Assembly (NCBI GenBank): GCA_035515075.1
Contig: DATJBZ010000012.1
Coordinates: forward strand, 1-64,000
DNA from: Moheibacter sp035515075
GTDB lineage: Bacteria; Bacteroidota; Bacteroidia; Flavobacteriales; Weeksellaceae
Reading direction: 5' to 3'
Length of the DNA stretch: 64,000 nucleotides
Below are positions 30,947-40,762 of the stretch, in pieces (within the stretch, counting starts at the first letter, position 1; the number at the start of each line of letters is the position of its first letter). A program made the translations under genes and the position numbers. The notes under the pieces are model-generated. The model saw only the letters and a list, made by a program, of their open reading frames with translations, was not told the origin of the DNA and searched no databases.

Positions 30947-32452
30947 ATGACTGAAGTAAACGTTCGATTTGCACCGAGTCCAACTGGTCCTTTGCACATT
31001 GGTGGAGTCCGCACTGCATTGTACAATTATTTATTTGCAAAACATTTTGGTGGGAAATTTCTATTGAGAATTGAGGACACCGACCAAAATCGGTATGTTC
31101 CTGGCGCGGAAGAATACATCGTTGAAGCCTTGAAATGGTTGGGCATCACACCAGATGAAGGCCATGGATTTGGCGGTGAGGATGGTCCTTATCGACAGTC
31201 AGAACGAAAAGAATTTTACGCAAAATATGCGCAAGAATTAATCGATAACGGGCACGCATATTATGCTTTTGATACCGCAGAAGAATTGAACGCTTTGCGG
31301 GAAGATGCAGAGAAAAATGGAAAAGTATTTACTTACAATGCAGCTAGTCGAGCGCAGTTGAACAACTCGTTGAACTTATCTGAGGAAATCGTTCAAGAGC
31401 GTTTGAATGCAAACATTCCTTATGTGGTTCGTTTCAAAATTGAAGCCGACCAAACCATTGCGTTGGAAGACATGATTCGTGGAAAAATCACCATTGACTC
31501 CAATGTTTTGGATGATAAAGTTTTGTTCAAATCAGATGGCATGCCGACCTATCATTTGGCGAACATAGTTGATGATCATTTGATGAAAATCAGCCATGTG
31601 ATCCGTGGAGAAGAGTGGTTGCCTTCGATGGCTTTGCACGAATTGTTGTACCAAGCTTTTGGATGGAAAGCACCGAAATTTGCGCATTTGCCATTGATTT
31701 TGAAACCAGTTGGCAAAGGAAAGTTGAGCAAGAGGGACGGAGACCAGCATGGATTTCCTGTTTTCCCTTTGGAGTGGATAACGGAAGAAGGCGTGGCAAA
31801 AGGTTACCGAGAAGAAGGTTATTTTCCCGAAGCGGTCGTCAATATGTTGGCTTTGTTGGGTTGGAATCCTGGAACTGACCAAGAAATTTTTACTATGGAA
31901 GAATTGGTCAAAGGATTTACTTTGGAAAAAGTGAGCAAATCGGGCGCACGTTTCAATCCTGAGAAAACGATTTGGTTCAACCACCAATATTTACAAATGA
32001 AAACGGCAGAGGAAATCTTGCCTACTTACAATGAAATTTTACAAAACCATGGCATTGCAGTTGATGATGCGCTGAATGTGCAAATCATTGATTTGTTGAA
32101 AGAGCGCGCCAACTTTGTGCATGAAATTTATGCCCAAGCCCAGTTTTTCTATCAAGCACCTGTTGCGTATGATGAAAAAGCAGTGAAGAAAGCTTGGAAA
32201 GAAGACGTTCCTGCTTTGCTTCAAGGTTTTGCGAAGGAATTGGATCAACTCGAAAACTTCGACCAAAAAACCATCCATGAAACCGTTCAGCAATTTGTCG
32301 CTACCCAAGAAATTGGTTTTGGAAAATTGATGATGCCGGTTCGTTTGGCGATGGTCGGCAGTTTACAAGGGCCAGATGTGCCGTTGTTGATGGAAATGCT
32401 GGGCAAAGAAGAAGTATTGCGCCGATTGGAGAAAATCGTCGAAAGTCTATAA
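30947..32452 (+). CDS. gltX: Glutamyl-tRNA synthetase
   Basis: A 501-residue class I synthetase that loads glutamate on tRNA. HIGH-like motif in APSPTGPLHIGGVRTALYN, LLRIEDTDQNR, the substrate segment HVIRGEEWLPSM, and KMSKS-equivalent KLSKRDGD. The C-terminal anticodon-binding region is full length. The NVRFAPSPTG opening without extra domains is the discriminating GluRS form. It has its own promoter and terminator. Confidence 0.96.
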   Translation: MTEVNVRFAPSPTGPLHIGGVRTALYNYLFAKHFGGKFLLRIEDTDQNRYVPGAEEYIVEALKWLGITPDEGHGFGGEDGPYRQSERKEFYAKYAQELIDNGHAYYAFDTAEELNALREDAEKNGKVFTYNAASRAQLNNSLNLSEEIVQERLNANIPYVVRFKIEADQTIALEDMIRGKITIDSNVLDDKVLFKSDGMPTYHLANIVDDHLMKISHVIRGEEWLPSMALHELLYQAFGWKAPKFAHLPLILKPVGKGKLSKRDGDQHGFPVFPLEWITEEGVAKGYREEGYFPEAVVNMLALLGWNPGTDQEIFTMEELVKGFTLEKVSKSGARFNPEKTIWFNHQYLQMKTAEEILPTYNEILQNHGIAVDDALNVQIIDLLKERANFVHEIYAQAQFFYQAPVAYDEKAVKKAWKEDVPALLQGFAKELDQLENFDQKTIHETVQQFVATQEIGFGKLMMPVRLAMVGSLQGPDVPLLMEMLGKEEVLRRLEKIVESL

Positions 32453-32474
32453 ATATAGTTGATCAAAGCGTTTT

Positions 32475-32512
32475 AAAATGGATTTGTTCTTCATGAATGA
32501 ATCCATTTTTTT
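32475..32512 (+). terminator. Terminator of gltX
   Basis: AAATGGATT and AATCCATTT form a 9-bp stem with a 15-base loop, followed by T. It lies 23 bp after the stop. Confidence 0.8.
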
Positions 32513-32572
32513 GTGGAAATTCATTGGAGATCAAAAGTTTGAATTACATTTAGAAAAGAGAAAAATCATTGG

Positions 32573-33070
32573 ATGAAAAAAATAGTCAAAACCATTCGAA
32601 ATTTATCTGCAGGACTGAGTTGGCGGATGTTTCGCGCTTTGTTGTCTAAACCGCATTTGCTATTGCCAACGGCCTGGGCAACGGTGGAGTCGGTGCTCTT
32701 TGCTGAATTGCATTTCAAAGAAGCCCATGGTGGACAAGGCGTGGCAAATGCCTTTCGTCATGCTGCTTGGAATCTATTGATTGCCAAAAATTGTTCGGTT
32801 TTCACTTCAGAAGAGAAGGCGTTGGCTTGGGCGAAATTTACCACCGATTTGCATGAAGAATGTTTTCCAAACGATGATTTTGACCGAGAAATGGATTTGC
32901 ACAACAATGCTTTTGGACGAAAGGTTTTTGAGGAATTGCGGCTGAATAATGTGCGTTCAAAAAAGAAAATGATCCTTCATTTGGTAGAGAAAACTAAAAC
33001 GGCGGTCGGCTTAAATGACGAAAAATTCTTCAAGCAACATTTGGATGAAATGGTTTTTTTGAAAGCTTAA
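32573..33070 (+). CDS. DUF6973-like protein
   Basis: A 165-residue, mostly helical protein without signal peptide or membrane segment. The conserved centre reads GGQGVANAFRHAAWN, then TTDLHEECFPNDDFDREMDLHNNAFGR, a His/Asp/Glu-rich pattern suggesting a metal- or substrate-binding site, as in the DUF6973 family. Function unknown. It stands alone between gltX and the susCD operon. Confidence 0.65.
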   Translation: MKKIVKTIRNLSAGLSWRMFRALLSKPHLLLPTAWATVESVLFAELHFKEAHGGQGVANAFRHAAWNLLIAKNCSVFTSEEKALAWAKFTTDLHEECFPNDDFDREMDLHNNAFGRKVFEELRLNNVRSKKKMILHLVEKTKTAVGLNDEKFFKQHLDEMVFLKA

Positions 33071-33154
33071 AAACATCTGAAATTACTTGAAAAATCGATT
33101 TGTTCATGAAAAAAAATAGCAGATAGATTTCAAAAATCACTTGAGCATTTGGCA

Positions 33155-33189
33155 TAAAAAAAGAGCAGCTGCCACATGGACAGCTGCTC
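33155..33189 (-). terminator. Terminator of the susCD operon
   Basis: GAGCAGCTG and CAGCTGCTC pair perfectly around a nine-base loop, followed on the minus strand by seven T. It lies 31 bp beyond the susD stop. Confidence 0.88.
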
Positions 33190-33219
33190 AATTATAAAAA
33201 CATTAAACTTTACGAATAA

Positions 33220-34587
33220 TTAAGGGTTTTGAACCATTAATGGGTTGGTATTCATTTCGTTCAAAGGAATTGGGAATACTCTCAATTTGCTTGTGAATGG
33301 AACGTTGCTGTTAACTGTACTGTTCGCACTTCTTTGGATGTCCAATCCGTGACGGTTCATGTCAAAGTAACGGTGTCCTTCAAAAGCCAATTCGATTCTT
33401 CTTTGCAACAAGATTTCATCCAACAAAGCTTGACCTGTTCCGTTGAAATCATAACTTTCGTCGCGGTAATTTTTTACCCAATCAACTAATTCAGTCAAAG
33501 CCAATGAAGGATTGGTGTGGTACAAAGCTTCGATTTTGTTCAACAAAACTTCAGTTGCTCTGATCACGATCACATCATTGTCCACGTTACCGAATTTCTT
33601 CACTCCGTAAGGTTGAGGGATGTCATTGGTATCCCAAAGGTTGTACAAGTCTTTTCTTGCATCGGTTTCAGCAATCAAATTGTAAAAATCTGTGGTAGCT
33701 GCTGTGTCCGAATAGCGCAATCCTTCTGTCCAAGTAGCCGATAAAGCATCGTTCACGTTAGGGTTGTCTGATTCAGAAAAATCAACTCCAAACAAGGTTT
33801 CATTGTATCTGATCGGGTCTTGGTAGTAAGAAGACAGTTGATCAGCAGTTAGCAATTCTGCACCGCTCAAAGCCAAATCTGCATATTCAGTTGCCTTTGC
33901 ATAGTTTTTTTGGTACAAATAAACTCTGGACAACAAACCATAAGCTGCTTCTTTGGTGAATCTAGACTGTTCTGTACCTGAAGGCAAATGTTCTGCAGCT
34001 AAAATCAATTGAGAAGTAACTTCTTCATACACTTCAGCAACGGTGCTTCTTTTTATGGCTAAGTCTTTTTCGAAAACCGAAGGAATGGGTACACCCAATT
34101 CTTGGTCAAAAGTGCCATAAGGTCTTGCATAGTAATTGACCATGTTGAACAATTGCAAAGCGCGGATGGCTCTTGCTTCAGCATAGTTTACCTCTGTGCC
34201 AGGTGTATTGATGGTTTCTTCAAAAGACAACACAAAGTTGGCTCTTGCAATCGCTCTGTATCCGATCGTCCACATGTTGGCGATGCTTCCACCTGTTGGT
34301 AAAGCATGTTCATAACGATAGAAATCGGTAAAACGGTTGGAGTTTTTTGATAAAACGAAGCCGTTGTCTGTCAAAATCTCTTGTGCTGAAATATAGTAGT
34401 TTCCGTAAGCGAAATTGCTTTGGATTGCATCATATACTCCTAAAGTTGCAGTCTCTAATTGTGCTGCGTTGGTAATTGCGCCTTCAGCATCGACCGAGTT
34501 ACTTGGGTCGTACTCCATGAAGTCGTCTTGACAAGCGGTCAATCCCAAAAGACCGATGATGCTCAGGCTAAATATTATTTTTTTCAT
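33220..34587 (-). CDS. SusD/RagB-family nutrient-binding lipoprotein
   Basis: A surface lipoprotein (signal ending LLGLTAC, then QDDFMEYDPSN) of 455 residues. It shows the helical SusD scaffold: ITNAAQLETATLGVYDAIQ, the TPR-like helices AEARAIRALQLFNMVNYYARPYG and KEAAYGLLSRVYLYQKNYAKATEYADLAL, and the C-terminal LLQRRIELAFEGHRYFDMNRHG. It closes over the SusC channel to capture substrate. It follows susC by 20 bp. Substrate is not evident, since no sugar-degrading or protease genes are adjacent. Confidence 0.92.
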   Translation of the reverse strand: MKKIIFSLSIIGLLGLTACQDDFMEYDPSNSVDAEGAITNAAQLETATLGVYDAIQSNFAYGNYYISAQEILTDNGFVLSKNSNRFTDFYRYEHALPTGGSIANMWTIGYRAIARANFVLSFEETINTPGTEVNYAEARAIRALQLFNMVNYYARPYGTFDQELGVPIPSVFEKDLAIKRSTVAEVYEEVTSQLILAAEHLPSGTEQSRFTKEAAYGLLSRVYLYQKNYAKATEYADLALSGAELLTADQLSSYYQDPIRYNETLFGVDFSESDNPNVNDALSATWTEGLRYSDTAATTDFYNLIAETDARKDLYNLWDTNDIPQPYGVKKFGNVDNDVIVIRATEVLLNKIEALYHTNPSLALTELVDWVKNYRDESYDFNGTGQALLDEILLQRRIELAFEGHRYFDMNRHGLDIQRSANSTVNSNVPFTSKLRVFPIPLNEMNTNPLMVQNP

Positions 34588-34607
34588 TTTCTTTAAAATT
34601 TAAATCA

Positions 34608-37600
34608 TTAGAAATCCAATCTCACACCAATCATGAATTGTCTCAAATTCGGTTGTGTCATGTTGTACATTCCCATTTGCTCTAATGCATTGTAATCAAC
34701 ATCAGAAGACGATGTTTCTGGGTCAAACCACAAGTCTTTGTCAAAGGTCCATACAAACAAGTTGTATCCTTTCACATATACATAAACATTGTCCAAACCA
34801 GTTCCTTGACCTAAGATGTCTTTACCAAAACGGTATCCGAACTCAGCAGATCTCCAACGGATGTGGTCTGCGTCATACAAATATCTTGTAGAGCCCACGC
34901 TTGATTGAGAGTTACCACCCCAGATGTTTTGAGGCAAAGTAGCATTCCCAGCATTTTCTGGAGTCCAAGCACCGTTTGCCCAATCTGCACGTGTATTCAG
35001 GTCAGCATAAGCTCCGTCACTGTTGTACACAAAGCCCCATTGGTCATACACAGAATGTCCTCCTGCATAAGTGAACAAAGAGCTCAATACAAATCCTTTG
35101 TAGTTCAAAGAAGTAGCCAAACCTGCAGTGTGTACTGGCAAGGCTTGTTTTCCTGTGAATACTTGTTTTGCTTCTCTAGCTACACTTGTTGTTTCAGTTC
35201 TAGTTTCATCAGTATACCAAAGAGGTTTACCATTTGATTGGTCCACTCCTGCCCATAGTCTGGTGTAAAACTCAGTTGGGTTGTGTCCGTTTTCCCAAGC
35301 TTTGGCAGCATTTCTTACGGCGATGTTTCCGTTGTTCAAGTTTTTGATTTCAGAATCATTGTAGGCATAGTTTGCAGTGATCGACCACTCAAAATCATTG
35401 GTTCTAACTGGAACCAAAGTCAAAGCAGCTTCGATACCTCTACTTTGCAATTCTCCATCATTGATCCAATAACTTGTCAATCCTGTTGCAGAAGCGTTTG
35501 TTGGGCGTGTGTACAATAAGTCTTTTACATTTTTCTCGTACACATCTACCGTCGCTTTTACACGGTTTGAGAAGATGGCCACATCGATTCCGATATTCGC
35601 TTGGTTGGTGGTTTCCCACTTCAAGTTTTCGTCACCCAATTGTACGATAGCTCCCGCTGGTGCACCTAAGTAAGCTCCATTTACTGCACGGTACAAAGTT
35701 CTTGATGCGTAGTTTCCGATTTCAGCATTTCCTACAGTTCCGTAAGATCCTCTTAATTTCAATTCATTGAATGCAGACAATTCAAATATTCTGTTGAAGT
35801 TGATCGCTGCACCCGCACCCCAGAAAGTTCCCCATTGGTTACCTGAACCAAAACGTGAAGAACCGTCACGACGAAGGTTACCTGTCAATGAGAATTTTCC
35901 ATCAAAATCATACGCCAAACGTCCAAAGTAACTTACAAAAGAATAGTTGGCTTTGGCTGAATTAGCGCCTGCGAAATTCGCTCCGTTGTCCAATGTAGGT
36001 TTGGTATTTCCTGAAGGGAAACCTCTTTTCTCTGCGCTTACTACGCTGTAGTCATATTGAATGGCTTCAGTACCTGCAGTCAAAGTCAAATTGTGTAGGT
36101 CTGCAAACGTTTTGGTGTAACGCAAAGCGTTGGTCCAGTTCCATGTACTGAAGTTTCTTTGTGTAGCCAATCCATATCCTTTTCCTAGTGGGTGTGCACC
36201 TTCTCCATCACCGAAGTCAGGATTCCAGTACAATAACTCATCGTAGAAGTTGTAGTCAACACCAAATCTAGATTCGAAGTTCAAATCTTTGGTGATGTCA
36301 TAATCTCCACCAATGTTGATAATCGCTTTATAGAAATCAGATACTTGGGTATTGGTGTTTTGAATAGCTACAGGGTTGAAAGATTCGCTTAAGTACGACA
36401 AGTTCAAATTATAGCTTCCATCTGGGTTATAAATTGACTGAGTAGGTGACATCAAGTTTCCAGCCCAAACTGGGTTAGAGAAAGCCGAACCATCCGTTGG
36501 ACCTGTTTGTGTCGCTTTGCTCAAGCTCACGTCAAAGTTCAAGTTCATTTTGTCATTCACGATCCAGTCTGTTGACAAGTATCCTGAAAGACGGTTGAAG
36601 TTAGCATCTCTTGAGATACCATCTTGGTCATTGTAGCTCAATGAAGTAAATACCCTTACTTTTTCAGAACCACCTGAATAGTTGAACACATACTTTTGAG
36701 AAGCAATTGCATTGTGACGCGTTGCTTTTCTCCAGTCTGTATTGGTTTTTCCATCCCATCCTAAGTATCCAACAGCTTGGTCATTGGAAGTTTCAGCATC
36801 CCATCCATAAGCATTTCCTAAGGCTTGTGCCATATAGTTTACATGCCCTTCAGCATCCAACCAGTCTTTTTTCTCAAATGCAACGTTACCTACTCCGAAT
36901 TCAGAATTGAACATGAAGTTGTTTTTGTTGTAAGCTCCTTTTTTCAAAGTCACCAAAATCACTCCACTTGCCCCTCTTGATCCATACAAAGAAGTTGCAA
37001 CCGCATCTTTCAATACCGTTACTGTTTCAATGGTTGAAGGATCAATGTTTGCCAATGGGTTAGATGTTGCTGCGATTCCAGACATGTCGTCTGAAGTTAC
37101 AGGAACTCCGTTGATCACGACCAATGGACTAGAGTTGGCTGTCAATGAAGTCAAACCACGTACATAAATTGGTGATTGTGATCCTGGCTGTCCACTGGAC
37201 GCACCGATGTTCACCCCCGCAATTTGTCCTTGCAAAGCTTGTTCGAAAGAGACAGATCCAATTTTTTCAATGTCTTCTGCCTTCACATTGGTATAAGCTC
37301 CAGTTTTTTGTTCATCTGTTTCTTTAATACCATAACCCAATACAACGATTTCGTCTAAAATCTCAGCGCCTAAAGTCAATACGCCTAAGTTGTTTGAATT
37401 TACGTTAAAATCCTTTGATGTTCCATACATATCAGTGATCGTCAAAACGTCACCAATTTGGGCATCAATTTCAAAAATACCATCGTTATCGGTATAGACA
37501 GTATTGTCTCCACCTCTAACAGCCACTTCTGCGTCTGTAACCGCAAAACCGTCTTGGTCATTTACTGTTCCTCTTACCTGGGCTTCCACCATTTGGAAAA

Positions 37601-37643
37601 TCCCAAACAAAAAGAGGAAACTTAATAACACATTTCTCCTCAT
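34608..37643 (-). CDS. SusC/RagA-family TonB-dependent outer-membrane transporter
   Basis: A 1011-residue TonB-dependent receptor: signal peptide, carboxypeptidase-regulatory-like domain (VRGTVNDQDGFAVTDAEVAV, about residues 23-95), the TonB-box region DEIVVLGYGI, the plug with IYVRGLTSL and VTVLKDAVATSLYGSRGASGVILVTLKKG, then a 22-strand barrel ending in RQFMIGVRLDF. It imports oligomers bound by SusD using TonB energy. First gene of the susCD operon. The long upstream region (37644-38256) may hold its control elements. Confidence 0.94.
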   Translation of the reverse strand: MRRNVLLSFLFLFGIFQMVEAQVRGTVNDQDGFAVTDAEVAVRGGDNTVYTDNDGIFEIDAQIGDVLTITDMYGTSKDFNVNSNNLGVLTLGAEILDEIVVLGYGIKETDEQKTGAYTNVKAEDIEKIGSVSFEQALQGQIAGVNIGASSGQPGSQSPIYVRGLTSLTANSSPLVVINGVPVTSDDMSGIAATSNPLANIDPSTIETVTVLKDAVATSLYGSRGASGVILVTLKKGAYNKNNFMFNSEFGVGNVAFEKKDWLDAEGHVNYMAQALGNAYGWDAETSNDQAVGYLGWDGKTNTDWRKATRHNAIASQKYVFNYSGGSEKVRVFTSLSYNDQDGISRDANFNRLSGYLSTDWIVNDKMNLNFDVSLSKATQTGPTDGSAFSNPVWAGNLMSPTQSIYNPDGSYNLNLSYLSESFNPVAIQNTNTQVSDFYKAIINIGGDYDITKDLNFESRFGVDYNFYDELLYWNPDFGDGEGAHPLGKGYGLATQRNFSTWNWTNALRYTKTFADLHNLTLTAGTEAIQYDYSVVSAEKRGFPSGNTKPTLDNGANFAGANSAKANYSFVSYFGRLAYDFDGKFSLTGNLRRDGSSRFGSGNQWGTFWGAGAAINFNRIFELSAFNELKLRGSYGTVGNAEIGNYASRTLYRAVNGAYLGAPAGAIVQLGDENLKWETTNQANIGIDVAIFSNRVKATVDVYEKNVKDLLYTRPTNASATGLTSYWINDGELQSRGIEAALTLVPVRTNDFEWSITANYAYNDSEIKNLNNGNIAVRNAAKAWENGHNPTEFYTRLWAGVDQSNGKPLWYTDETRTETTSVAREAKQVFTGKQALPVHTAGLATSLNYKGFVLSSLFTYAGGHSVYDQWGFVYNSDGAYADLNTRADWANGAWTPENAGNATLPQNIWGGNSQSSVGSTRYLYDADHIRWRSAEFGYRFGKDILGQGTGLDNVYVYVKGYNLFVWTFDKDLWFDPETSSSDVDYNALEQMGMYNMTQPNLRQFMIGVRLDF

Positions 37644-37840
37644 TTTTTAATTTGGTTTTTAATATTAGAAACACAAATCAATAAAAGATTCTTCACAATC
37701 TATTGTACAATTCTTAAGGCATTGTAAAATGAGTAATAGGTAGGTGTTGGCTAAATCACTACTTCGTTTCTACTCACTCTGCGTTTATCTTGCTGTAGAA
37801 TAGGTAGTTAATATTTCGCGGTGTAAAATTCAAGTAAAGC

Positions 37841-37864
37841 AATTGTTAAATGAATTGTTAAATG
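37841..37864. repeat. Perfect 12-bp tandem repeat upstream of susC
   Basis: AATTGTTAAATG occurs twice in direct succession, about 200 bp from the susC start. It could be a regulator site; no other copy was noticed in the window. Confidence 0.55.
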
Positions 37865-38067
37865 AAAACGCCCCAAGAATTGTTGGAAATACGCATTATG
37901 CCCAGTCCGAATAAAAAGAGTAAAAGGTAAGTAATCTGAAATTAGCCCCTCAAAAATTATTGCATTTAATTTGTACCATAATACTTCAGGAAGTAAAATT
38001 ATCTTGTAATATAAAATAAATTGCTCCTCATATTTCTGAAGAGATTATAACATTATCTTATTTATCA

Positions 38068-38092
38068 GGGAGATTTCATTCTCCCTTTTTTT
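38068..38092 (+). terminator. Plus-strand terminator without a known gene
   Basis: GGGAG and CTCCC with an eight-base loop, then seven T. It is oriented for plus-strand transcription, where no gene is seen upstream. Confidence 0.65.
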
Positions 38093-38256
38093 GTGTCAAA
38101 TTTTCAGCGCATTCAGTGTTTGATCTCTTTGTTTCAAGTTTAAAAACAGCGGACAATGTTTGTGTTTATGGTGAAACATTCGGATTAAAGGAGTCTTGTA
38201 TTTTTCCCTAAGCTTATTTCTCGTGTCTAACATCTCGAGTCTATCTAGCTTCATTT

Positions 38257-39666
38257 TTAAATCGCATTTTCATCGCCAAAGACCATTAGTTTTGCTGTTT
38301 GGTAAATGATCAGCAAATCCAATAAGAAAGACCAGTTCCGGACATAGTAAATATCTGTGCGGATGCGCATTTCCATGTCTTTGTGTGAGTCAACAGCCCC
38401 GCGGTGGCCTCTTACTTGCGCCAAACCAGTAATGCCTGGTTTGACATAGTGTCGGAGCGCATAACGATTGATGATTTCAGAGTAGGCTTCATTTTCAGAC
38501 ACCATGTGTGGGCGAGGTCCTACGATGGACATTTCGCCTTTCAATACATTGAAGAATTGGGGCAATTCGTCCAAGCTGGTTTTTCTCAATATTTTTCCCA
38601 ATTTGGTCACCCTTGGATCGTCTCTTTCGGTTGGTTTTTTGTTGTTGTCCTTGTCAGGACGCATGGTGCGAAACTTCAAGCAATTGAATTCTTTGCCATT
38701 GAGCCCGTTTCTTTTCTGGGCAAATAAAATCGGACCACCTTGCGAAAAATAGACTGCTAAAGCAATGATGGGTAGGAGCCAGCTGAGTAAAAAAACAAAC
38801 ACAGTTAACGAAAAGATAATATCGAATGTTCGTTTGATGATTTGGTTGAAAGTATGGTCGAGGGGATATTTTTTATAGGTTAGAATGGGAAATGAGTCAA
38901 GGTAATTGATTTCTAAATTTTGTTTTACTTCAATTGATGAACTAGGGATAAATCCTATAGAGATGTACATATCTTCGAGAATTTCAACTGTTTTTGCTAT
39001 CATTGAATCATCTAAACCATTGCCTAAAGAGACATAAGCATAGTCAATCTTGTTTTGCATCAAGTAATTGATAAATTCATTGTCATCGAATAGAGTTTGA
39101 TTCTTTGTAGGATTTGAAATAACAAAAATATCTTGAAGCTTTAGTCCTAGTTCTTTTCTCTTTCTTAGCATGTTTTCTAATCCCTCAGAGTTGTCATTGT
39201 AGCCAATAAAGATGACGTTTTTGGAATTGTATCCTTTTTTACGATAAAACTTTAAAAATTGATAGATAGTATATCTAGAAATCAATAAATAGAAGAACAG
39301 AATGATTATTAGAATTATAGACTCTTGGGTTGTGTAGAGGTTCTCTTTTTTTCCACCTGAAATGGCAAATAAAACGACAGTAAACAAAATGATTTGGAAA
39401 ATTAATCTTTTTAGCGTGTCTAAGAATCTGGAAAATCTAAAATTTTTATAAAGTTTTACTTGATTAGAGGCTAAAAGCCAAAAAATAATCATCAAAGTCA
39501 ATGATTTATAATGAACTTTAGCGAAAGTGGTCAATCCATGTAAGGATCTTTCCCATTGAGGATCATTGATGAAAAGAAAGATGAAAAAAAGACTTATTAA
39601 AAATAGGAAATCAATACAAATCAATAGGGATTGAGTATAAGGAGAATAGTTTTTTTTCAACATCAT
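38257..39666 (-). CDS. Initiating sugar transferase (WcaJ-like, polyprenyl-phosphate)
   Basis: Transfers the first sugar phosphate to undecaprenyl phosphate at the inner membrane. The N-terminal half has four transmembrane helices and a CoA-binding-like domain (NVIFIGYNDNSEGLE). The C-terminal bacterial sugar transferase domain starts with a further helix (KRTFDIIFSLTVFVFLLSW) and shows GPILFAQKRNGLNGKEFNCLKFRTM, RKTSLDELPQFFNVLKGEMSIVGPRP and VKPGITGLAQVRGHRG. At 469 residues it has the full-length WcaJ/CpsE layout. It lies at the downstream end of the polysaccharide cluster and has its own candidate promoter. Confidence 0.92.
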   Translation of the reverse strand: MMLKKNYSPYTQSLLICIDFLFLISLFFIFLFINDPQWERSLHGLTTFAKVHYKSLTLMIIFWLLASNQVKLYKNFRFSRFLDTLKRLIFQIILFTVVLFAISGGKKENLYTTQESIILIIILFFYLLISRYTIYQFLKFYRKKGYNSKNVIFIGYNDNSEGLENMLRKRKELGLKLQDIFVISNPTKNQTLFDDNEFINYLMQNKIDYAYVSLGNGLDDSMIAKTVEILEDMYISIGFIPSSSIEVKQNLEINYLDSFPILTYKKYPLDHTFNQIIKRTFDIIFSLTVFVFLLSWLLPIIALAVYFSQGGPILFAQKRNGLNGKEFNCLKFRTMRPDKDNNKKPTERDDPRVTKLGKILRKTSLDELPQFFNVLKGEMSIVGPRPHMVSENEAYSEIINRYALRHYVKPGITGLAQVRGHRGAVDSHKDMEMRIRTDIYYVRNWSFLLDLLIIYQTAKLMVFGDENAI

Positions 39667-39705
39667 TTACATTAATTAATATTCACCTTTGCTACACTTT
39701 GGTTA

Positions 39706-39713
39706 CAAATATA
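39706..39713 (-). promoter_or_regulatory. Candidate promoter of the initiating sugar transferase
   Basis: The minus strand reads TATATTTG, a perfect TAnnTTTG box about 40 bp from the start, with TTG 21 bp further upstream. The rest of 39667-39961 holds no recognisable gene. Confidence 0.5.
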
Positions 39714-39961
39714 TCAAAAGCTTTTTAAAAAGAACAATAGCTTAGTCATTTTAAAAAGAATACAATTAAACTAAAAAAAATGATAGACAGCAGTATGAAT
39801 GGAATAAAAGTTATTTACAAGCTTAGATAAATCCGCATGAAACTTTTCAGGCGAAAGTGATAATAGGAACAGACCAGGCAGAACAAGCGCAAAAACAGTA
39901 AAACAAAAAGAAGGTCAAAACTTCGTTTCATTATTCGATTAAATCTAAAGTCCAGTGGTAT

Positions 39962-40762
39962 TTAAAAAAATCTTTCTTTTATTTTTTTTAAGACTGTTAT
40001 TGAATTTCTGGGAGTAAACAATAATCCATAACTTCTTATCAATCCGTAAATCGGATATTTACCCCAATAAAAGTGGTCCTTTATAATATTAATTCTTGCC
40101 CTAATTTGTTCTCGTCTTCCAATTGTGGACAAAGAGTTTGGGTTTATTTCATAATCCAATAAGATTTCAGGGAGATTTTCACATTTATACTTTTTTGAAA
40201 CATTGAAAAAGAAAGCATAATCTTCGCCGTTTCTGTGGTATTTTTCAGGAAAGAGACCAATTACTTTTAATATATCTGTGTGAAAAATGACACTTGAGTT
40301 CACAAAAGTACTATTTAAGTATAATTGTTTTTTAATTTCCTTATAGGACACTGGATGCTTTAAAATAAATTGGGAATTACCCTTCATGTCTATCATATTT
40401 ACCCATGTTCCTAATAATTTGGTTTCAGAATGCTTTTTTAAATAGTCTATTTGAGTAGCATATTTTTTTGGATGAACTCGATCTCCGCAATCTAATCTTC
40501 CCGTAAATTCATAGTTCCATTCCAATATTTTTTTGTATCCAATATTGGTTGCTATTCCAACTCCCTGATTTTTAGTCAGTGTTTTTAAAAATATTTCCCC
40601 ATTTTTATATGTGGATTTTAATTCCTCTAAATCAGGTTGAGTTTTGCTTCCGTCATCAACAATTAAAACATCAACCGGAAAATCTTCGTTAATTGACAAA
40701 AGTGAAGATTTAAGTCCTTTCAGATTATTATAATGACATATAAGAATTATTATTTTCTTCAT
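39962..40762 (-). CDS. Family 2 glycosyltransferase
   Basis: A GT-A fold transferase: start KKIIILICHYNNLKGLKSSL, nucleotide-binding VDVLIVDDGSKTQPDLEEL, then GVGIATNIGYKKILEW, the metal-site equivalent RLDCGDRVHP (DCGD rather than the common DxD), and a late RNGEDYAFFFNVSKK acid segment. It adds one sugar to the lipid-linked repeat unit; donor and linkage are unknown. Its start overlaps the end of the pyruvyl transferase gene by 4 bp, so they are co-translated. Confidence 0.85.
   Translation of the reverse strand: MKKIIILICHYNNLKGLKSSLLSINEDFPVDVLIVDDGSKTQPDLEELKSTYKNGEIFLKTLTKNQGVGIATNIGYKKILEWNYEFTGRLDCGDRVHPKKYATQIDYLKKHSETKLLGTWVNMIDMKGNSQFILKHPVSYKEIKKQLYLNSTFVNSSVIFHTDILKVIGLFPEKYHRNGEDYAFFFNVSKKYKCENLPEILLDYEINPNSLSTIGRREQIRARINIIKDHFYWGKYPIYGLIRSYGLLFTPRNSITVLKKIKERFF

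Larger units (their letters stand above)
37644..38256. other. 613-bp interval upstream of susC
   Basis: No open reading frame of note. It contains a perfect 12-bp tandem repeat (37841-37864) and a hairpin followed by seven T on the plus strand (38068-38092). Since both flanking genes run on the minus strand, that terminator implies an untracked plus-strand transcript, perhaps a small RNA. The start of such an RNA cannot be fixed; the nearest box-like sequence is TTAATTTG near 37965-37972, one base off consensus. Confidence 0.45.
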
